From Erysipelotrichaceae bacterium (GTDB taxonomy: Bacteria; Bacillota_I; Bacilli_A; Erysipelotrichales; Erysipelotrichaceae): a stretch of 64,000 bases of DNA. The stretch lies in the NCBI GenBank assembly GCA_009773735.1, contig WSYG01000001.1, forward strand, positions 1 to 64,000. The letters are read 5' to 3'. The notes beneath the pieces are model-generated. The model was not told the DNA's origin. It saw nothing but the letters and a program-made list of their open reading frames with translations, and did no database searches. Of this stretch, positions 59,286 to 64,000 are shown piece by piece (position 1 is the first letter of the stretch; each line of letters opens with the position of its first letter). The position numbers and the translations under genes were made by a program.

Positions 59286-59323
59286 TATTTGTATTTTCTT
59301 TCATTTATTTACATCACAAAGCA

Positions 59324-59352
59324 TTGATTTACTTAAGGTTAAAGGGTACAAT
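59324..59352 (+). promoter_or_regulatory. Promoter of the aconitase-IDH-citrate synthase operon
   Basis: TTGATT (59324-59329), 17-bp spacer, TACAAT (59347-59352), 28 nt before the ATG with a GCGAGG ribosome site. Confidence 0.75.
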
Positions 59353-59379
59353 ATGGGACATACTTTAGCGAGGTAAATT

Positions 59380-61317
59380 ATGGGTAAAACACTCACAGCG
59401 AAAATACTAGAAAGTCATCTGCTTCAGGGTACTTTTGAAGTTGGCTCTGAGATTGCAGTCAAGATCAATCAAACATTAACTCAAGACTCAACAGGAACCA
59501 TGTGTTACCTACAGCTTCTTGCCTTAGATCCTGATCGTTGTCATACTGATTTATCAGTTGCCTATATCGATCATAATATGCTTCAAACGGGGTTTGAAAA
59601 TATGGATGATCATGTCTTTATTCAATCGGTTGCCCAACATTATGGGATCATTTTTTCTAAAGCTGGAGGAGGCATTTGTCACCAAGTTCATTTAGAGCGC
59701 TTTTCTAAGCCCAATTCGATCTTAATTGGATCTGACAGTCATACCCCGACATGTGGTGGTGTTGGATCTATAGCGATCGGTGCTGGAGGTTTAGATGTGG
59801 CCATTGGGATGGCTAAAGGATTTTACTTTATGAAAGTCCCCAAAGTATTCAATGTTATTCTTACAGGCAAACCAAAATCTTATCTCAATGGGAAAGATAT
59901 CATATTAAGTGTCCTTCAAGCCATATCCGTTAAAGGTGGCGTTGGTTACATCATGGAATATAGTGGCGATGGCTTACAATATCTAAGCGTTACAGATCGA
60001 GCAACGATTTGTAATATGGGGGCAGAACTTGGGGCAACGACTTCCATCTTCCCTTCTGATGAGATTACAAAGACTTATTTTACTCAGCATCAACGACCAG
60101 AAGATTTTGTTGCGATGAGTGCTGATGCTGATGCAGTTTATGATGAAACTTTAGTCTTGAATCTATCAGAAATCGTACCTTTGGCAGCCAAACCACATTC
60201 ACCAGACAATGTTGTCAAAGTTAGCGAATTGGTTGGCATCAAAGTTGATCAAGTGGCGATTGGTTCATGTACAAACTCTTCCTATGCCGACATGATGAAA
60301 GTCGCAAAAATCCTAAAAGGTAAACAAGTTCACCCTAATGTATCCTTGGTCATTAGTCCTGGTTCTGCCAACATTCTTCGGCTATTGGCTGAAAATGGCG
60401 CCTTATCTGACATGATCAGTGCTGGTGCTCGTATCTTGGAATCAGGATGCGGGCCTTGTATTGGGATGGGTCAAGCACCCAAATCAGAAGGAGTCTCCTT
60501 AAGAACGTTTAATCGTAATTTTATGGGACGAAGTGGTACACAAAATGCCCAAGTGTATTTGGTATCGCCTGAAACAGCAGCTTACTCCGCCATCGATGGA
60601 GCCATCAGTGATCCACTTACACATCAAGATGATTTAACGATCATCCAACCGGCAACTTATGGTCGTGTCGATCGTTACTTTATTTATCCGCCTGAGATTC
60701 GTAAAGCCAATCCCATATTGATGGGACCCAACATTAAACCATTTCCACTTTCTGAAATCATGAGCGATGATTTGACTTTACCTGTGCTCATAAAACTCAA
60801 AAGCAACATCACAACGGATGACATCGTGCCTTCGCATGCGAAACTCTTGCCTTATCGATCCAATGTCCCATACTTATCGGATTATTGCTTAACTGTTTTT
60901 GATCCTACGGTGCCAAAAAGAGCCAGAGCACTAAACGGTTCGATCATTGTCGCACAAGAAAACTATGGACAAGGTTCAAGTCGTGAGCATGCTGCATTGG
61001 TTCCTTTATACTTAGGGATCAAAGCTGTCATTGCCGTAAGTTTTGCTCGGATTCATCGATCGAATTTGATCAATGTGGGGCTTTTTCCATTTACATTTGA
61101 AAATCCAGAAGATCTGAATTTAATCTTACCTACAGATTCCATAAAACTAGTCAATGTTGTAGAGCAAGTTCAAAGTGGAAATCGAATTGAAGCAACAATC
61201 TTGCCTTCTCAAAAGAAAATCTATCTTAAACTAGATTTAAGTGATCGCGAAAGTGAAGTCTTGCTTAAAGGTGGTTGGCTCAATTACGTCAAAGGACTGA
61301 AAGTTGGTTTAGTATGA
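59380..61317 (+). CDS. Aconitate hydratase
   Basis: 645-residue [4Fe-4S] enzyme converting citrate to isocitrate. Cluster cysteines Cys297 in AIGSCTNSS and Cys357 and Cys360 in ESGCGPCIGMG; GSDSHTPTCGGVGS and the swivelling domain (NYGQGSSREHAALVPLYLG) are present. The length places it with the compact bacterial and mitochondrial-like aconitases rather than the 890-residue AcnA. Its stop overlaps the start of the isocitrate dehydrogenase gene (ATGA at 61314). Confidence 0.93.
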   Translation: MGKTLTAKILESHLLQGTFEVGSEIAVKINQTLTQDSTGTMCYLQLLALDPDRCHTDLSVAYIDHNMLQTGFENMDDHVFIQSVAQHYGIIFSKAGGGICHQVHLERFSKPNSILIGSDSHTPTCGGVGSIAIGAGGLDVAIGMAKGFYFMKVPKVFNVILTGKPKSYLNGKDIILSVLQAISVKGGVGYIMEYSGDGLQYLSVTDRATICNMGAELGATTSIFPSDEITKTYFTQHQRPEDFVAMSADADAVYDETLVLNLSEIVPLAAKPHSPDNVVKVSELVGIKVDQVAIGSCTNSSYADMMKVAKILKGKQVHPNVSLVISPGSANILRLLAENGALSDMISAGARILESGCGPCIGMGQAPKSEGVSLRTFNRNFMGRSGTQNAQVYLVSPETAAYSAIDGAISDPLTHQDDLTIIQPATYGRVDRYFIYPPEIRKANPILMGPNIKPFPLSEIMSDDLTLPVLIKLKSNITTDDIVPSHAKLLPYRSNVPYLSDYCLTVFDPTVPKRARALNGSIIVAQENYGQGSSREHAALVPLYLGIKAVIAVSFARIHRSNLINVGLFPFTFENPEDLNLILPTDSIKLVNVVEQVQSGNRIEATILPSQKKIYLKLDLSDRESEVLLKGGWLNYVKGLKVGLV

Positions 61318-62315
61318 CAAAAGTAACGTTGATCCCAGGAGATGGGATCGGTAAAGAAATATGTGCAGCCATGATGGTCGTTGTCCAAGCCACAGGTGTA
61401 CTCATTGATTGGGAAATCACTTCGGCCGGTATTGAAACATTTGAGAAAACTGGGACTTTGGTTCCTCAAGAAGTTTTTGACTCGATCGAACGGAACAAAA
61501 TCGCGATTAAAGGACCTTTAGAGACTCCTATTGGGAAAGGTCATAGTTCAATCAATGTCATGTTGCGTAAAAAATATGATTTATATGCTTGTATTCGACC
61601 CGTTAAATCGATCGCCAATATTTCACCACGCTTTCCCAATGTCGATCTGGTCATCTTTAGAGAGAATACTGAAGATTTATATATGGGCGTTGAAGAAATC
61701 ATCAGTGGTGATGAAGCGCACTCGATAAAGATCATTACCCGCAAAGCATCTGTCAAGATCGCACAAGCTGCATATGAATTTGCCGTCAAAGAAAATCGCA
61801 AAAAAGTTAGCATCGTAACCAAAGCCAACATTATGAAAGCAACAGATGGTTTATTCCTTGACGCATGTCGATCTGTAGCCGCTTTATACCCACAAATCAA
61901 GACCGATGAGATCTTGATCGATAACATGTGTATGCAGTTGGTCATCGATCCAACTTCGACCGATATCATTTTGACCCAGAACCTTTATGGTGATATCTTG
62001 TCCGATCTATGTGCAGGTTTGGTAGGCGGAGTAGGATTTGTACCAGGAGCCAACATTGGAACCGATATCGCATTGTTTGAAGCAGTCCATGGGGTTGCCA
62101 ACGACATTGCAGGTCAAGGCATCGCAAATCCAACTGCCATGATCTTAACAGCTGCCATGATGTTAAAACATCTTGGCTATGCTCAAGAAGCCCTCAATAT
62201 TGAAAATGCTGTAGAAACTGTATTTCAAGATCCAGCCAACTATACTCGTGATTTGAAAGGACCACTCGATACTCAAGCCATTACAAAAAAGATCATCAGT
62301 GCACTTAAACCCTAA
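61314..62315 (+). CDS. Isocitrate dehydrogenase, probably NAD-dependent
   Basis: 333-residue beta-decarboxylating dehydrogenase giving 2-oxoglutarate. LIPGDGIGKEICAAM at the N-terminus, substrate arginines in ACIRPVKSIAN and FRENTEDLYMGVEE, Lys/Asp catalytic region NMCMQLVIDPTSTDIIL, and NLYGDILSDLCAGLVGG. The coenzyme segment reads HGVANDIAGQGIANPTA; Asp-Ile here, in place of Lys-Tyr, marks NAD use. Start at ATG 61314 (overlapping the aconitase stop), not the upstream in-frame ATG at 61275. Confidence 0.92.
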   Translation: MTKVTLIPGDGIGKEICAAMMVVVQATGVLIDWEITSAGIETFEKTGTLVPQEVFDSIERNKIAIKGPLETPIGKGHSSINVMLRKKYDLYACIRPVKSIANISPRFPNVDLVIFRENTEDLYMGVEEIISGDEAHSIKIITRKASVKIAQAAYEFAVKENRKKVSIVTKANIMKATDGLFLDACRSVAALYPQIKTDEILIDNMCMQLVIDPTSTDIILTQNLYGDILSDLCAGLVGGVGFVPGANIGTDIALFEAVHGVANDIAGQGIANPTAMILTAAMMLKHLGYAQEALNIENAVETVFQDPANYTRDLKGPLDTQAITKKIISALKP

Positions 62316-62317
62316 CC

Positions 62318-63670
62318 ATGAAAAAAACAGAAACTCACAAACGATTGGCTGAACTTGCGAAAGTCATCGAGAAAAACAACATCATCCCGCAAGAAATCTA
62401 TGAACAAAACAACGTCAAACGCGGATTAAGAAACGCCAATGGGACGGGTGTTTTGGTTGGGATCACCCATGTGGGAAGTGTCATTGGTTACGAAAAGATC
62501 AATGATCAAAAGATCCCAGTCGAAGGCCAATTGCATTATCGAGGAATCAGTATTTTTGATTTGGTGGATGGTTTTCAAAAAGATCATCGTTTAGGCTTTG
62601 AAGAAACTACCTATCTTTTACTTTTTGGACATTTGCCTAATCCTGTACAACTGAAAGAATTCATCGAAATGCTTGAAGATGCTCGTACTTTACCTCAGTC
62701 CTATAAAGAAGATGTTATTTTTAAAATCCCAGCTGTTAACCTTATGAATAAGCTTCAACGCACTGTGTTGACCCTTTACTCTTATGATGACAATCCAGAT
62801 GACATCTCAACAGAAAATGTCTTAAGACAATCCATTGATTTGATTGCTAAATTACCCTTGTTGACTGCTTATTCTTATCAAGCCAAGAAACATTATTTCG
62901 ATCATGAAAGTTTGGTGATCCATACTCCTAAAAAAGGATGTGGTACAGCTGAAAATTTTCTTTATCTGATCAGATCTAACGGTACTTATACCTATGAAGA
63001 AGTAGAGATCCTAGATCTTTTGATGGTCATTCAAGCTGAACATGGTGGAGGTAATAATTCTGCTTTTGCGACCCATGTGGTATCATCTACGGGTACAGAT
63101 ACCTATGCTGCCATATCAACTGCCATCGGTTCTTTAAAAGGTCCTAAACACGGTGGTGCAAATGCCATGGTGGATGCTATGATTAAAGACATAAAGAACC
63201 ATGTGTCTGATTCAGATGATCTACAGTTAAAAGATTATTTACGAAAGATCCTTAATAAAGAAACCTTTGATCAAAAAGGATTGATCTATGGTTTAGGTCA
63301 TGCTGTATATACTTTATCAGACCCTAGAGCCATCTTACTTAAACAAAAAGCGGAAGCTTTAGCGAAACATAAAGGCAGACTGGATGAATTTACTTTGATA
63401 AGTAAGATCGAAAGCATTGGATGTGAATTGATTAACTCAAAAGTAAAAAATGATAATCGAATTGCAGCCAATGTTGATCTGTATGCAGGTTTTGTCTTAG
63501 AAATGTTGGGTATTCCTCAAGAATTATTTACCCCAATATTTGCATTCTCTAGGATTGCGGGATGGTCAGCCCATCGCTTAGAACAAATCCTAGATGATAA
63601 GATCATGCGCCCTGCTTATGTAACACTTCGCGATAATGCTCAATATATCCCCATGAAGGAGAGAAAATGA
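62318..63670 (+). CDS. Citrate synthase
   Basis: 450-residue enzyme joining acetyl-CoA and oxaloacetate (or propionyl-CoA in methylcitrate synthases). Larger than the common 370-430-residue form, with an N-terminal extension (ELAKVIEKNNIIPQEIYEQ). Active-site pieces: AEHGGGNNSAFATHV, GPKHGGANAMVDAM and YGLGHAVYTLSDPRA. With the two genes upstream it completes the oxidative arm to 2-oxoglutarate. No Shine-Dalgarno is visible before the ATG, so it may depend on coupling to the gene 2 bp upstream. Confidence 0.9.
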   Translation: MKKTETHKRLAELAKVIEKNNIIPQEIYEQNNVKRGLRNANGTGVLVGITHVGSVIGYEKINDQKIPVEGQLHYRGISIFDLVDGFQKDHRLGFEETTYLLLFGHLPNPVQLKEFIEMLEDARTLPQSYKEDVIFKIPAVNLMNKLQRTVLTLYSYDDNPDDISTENVLRQSIDLIAKLPLLTAYSYQAKKHYFDHESLVIHTPKKGCGTAENFLYLIRSNGTYTYEEVEILDLLMVIQAEHGGGNNSAFATHVVSSTGTDTYAAISTAIGSLKGPKHGGANAMVDAMIKDIKNHVSDSDDLQLKDYLRKILNKETFDQKGLIYGLGHAVYTLSDPRAILLKQKAEALAKHKGRLDEFTLISKIESIGCELINSKVKNDNRIAANVDLYAGFVLEMLGIPQELFTPIFAFSRIAGWSAHRLEQILDDKIMRPAYVTLRDNAQYIPMKERK

Positions 63671-64000
63671 TCCGTATCGGTATTCCAGTTCGATTTATTG
63701 ATGGACGTTATGTTGTCAATGCCAATTACATTGAAGCTTTAGTGAAAGCTCATTCAGAACCAGTCATCATCGTTCCACAACATGATCTAGAATCATTAAT
63801 CCCAACTTTAAATGGTGTATTGATTCCCGGCGGTTTTGATGTAGATCCAAAGTTTTATCATGATGCTGATCTTTATTGCGGACCACTTCACCTTGAAACA
63901 GATCAACTGGATCTCGCTTTGATAAAAGCTTCACTTAAGGCAAATCTTGAGATATTTGGCATATGTCGTGGTCAACAAATCATCAATGTTGCATTAGGCG
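63667..64000 (+). CDS. Class-I glutamine amidotransferase-like hydrolase (peptidase C26), truncated
   Basis: First 111 residues of a gene cut by the right edge. IRIGIPVRFIDGRYVVNANY at the start, GVLIPGGFDVDPKFYHD and the nucleophile-elbow FGICRGQQIINVALG match the gamma-glutamyl-GABA hydrolase (PuuD)-like class; the Cys in GICRG would be the nucleophile. Substrate unknown. Start ATG overlaps the citrate synthase stop (ATGA), so it belongs to the same operon. A link to glutamate metabolism downstream of 2-oxoglutarate is plausible but unproven. Confidence 0.85.
   Translation, partial: MIRIGIPVRFIDGRYVVNANYIEALVKAHSEPVIIVPQHDLESLIPTLNGVLIPGGFDVDPKFYHDADLYCGPLHLETDQLDLALIKASLKANLEIFGICRGQQIINVALG

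Noticed and set aside
1..64000. Mollicutes genetic code 4 (TGA as Trp)
   Set aside because: Many genes end at TGA in ATGA overlaps with the next gene (for example 795-798, 61314-61317, 63667-63670), so TGA is a stop.
1..64000. CRISPR arrays, insertion sequences, tRNA or rRNA genes
   Set aside because: No regularly spaced repeats, transposase frames, cloverleaf-like sequences or rRNA-like stretches were noticed on either strand by eye; a tRNAscan or IS search was not possible.

Overview
The window looks like a chromosome segment of an AT-rich, single-membrane, anaerobic or microaerophilic bacterium of the Bacillota, possibly close to Erysipelotrichia, Acholeplasma or Izemoplasma. The reasons are lipobox lipoproteins with no outer-membrane systems, strong AGGAGG ribosome sites, sigma-A-type promoters, FabK instead of FabI, rubredoxin plus a flavodiiron protein, and many radical or redox-sensitive enzymes. 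TGA is used as a stop, often in ATGA overlaps, so the code is the standard one. The lineage call is inference. I see no rRNA, tRNA, CRISPR array, insertion sequence or phage gene.

Layout. 1-4.2 kb (minus): an operon of an MFS transporter, two U32-family proteins (TrhP1/TrhP2-like tRNA hydroxylation pair) and a SpoU/TrmH RNA methyltransferase. 4.3-19.6 kb: mixed housekeeping genes, namely threonine aldolase, amino-acid permease, Bcp peroxiredoxin, GH13 glucosidase, YggS, an aminotransferase/MFS/DUF1287 operon, rubredoxin, a beta-propeller lipoprotein, flavodiiron protein, and a speD-speE-HAD polyamine operon.

19.6-46.9 kb: a large carbohydrate locus. Fifteen minus-strand genes, mostly overlapping, run from 44652 down to 19644, with a divergent GH3 gene at 44845-46929. 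It holds two GH35-like enzymes, a GH94 phosphorylase, two GH144-type (beta-1,2-glucanase-like) proteins (one surface lipoprotein, one cytosolic), GH31 and GH3. It also holds two ABC permease pairs, a lipoprotein binding protein, a 969-residue binding protein fused to two beta-sandwich modules, an NHL-TPR-Yip1 membrane protein, a DUF5696-type exported protein and a LacI regulator. No transport ATPase is present. The best guess is uptake and breakdown of a beta-glucan, possibly a beta-1,2-glucan, with decorations. The divergent promoter region at 44.65-44.84 kb carries two nearly identical 16-bp LacI-type operators and a cre-like site.

47.0-59.2 kb: a full type II fatty-acid operon (acpP-accBCDA-fabH-fabK-fabX-like-fabD-fabG-fabF-fabZ-plsC), with a phosphopantetheinyl transferase converging on its end and biotin ligase diverging from its start. 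The notable member is a FabX-like Fe-S flavoprotein, a candidate for anaerobic unsaturated fatty-acid synthesis, since no fabA, fabM or fabB is seen here. 59.4-64 kb: aconitase, NAD-type isocitrate dehydrogenase and citrate synthase in one operon (the oxidative arm to 2-oxoglutarate), followed by a truncated class-I glutamine amidotransferase-like gene at the right edge.
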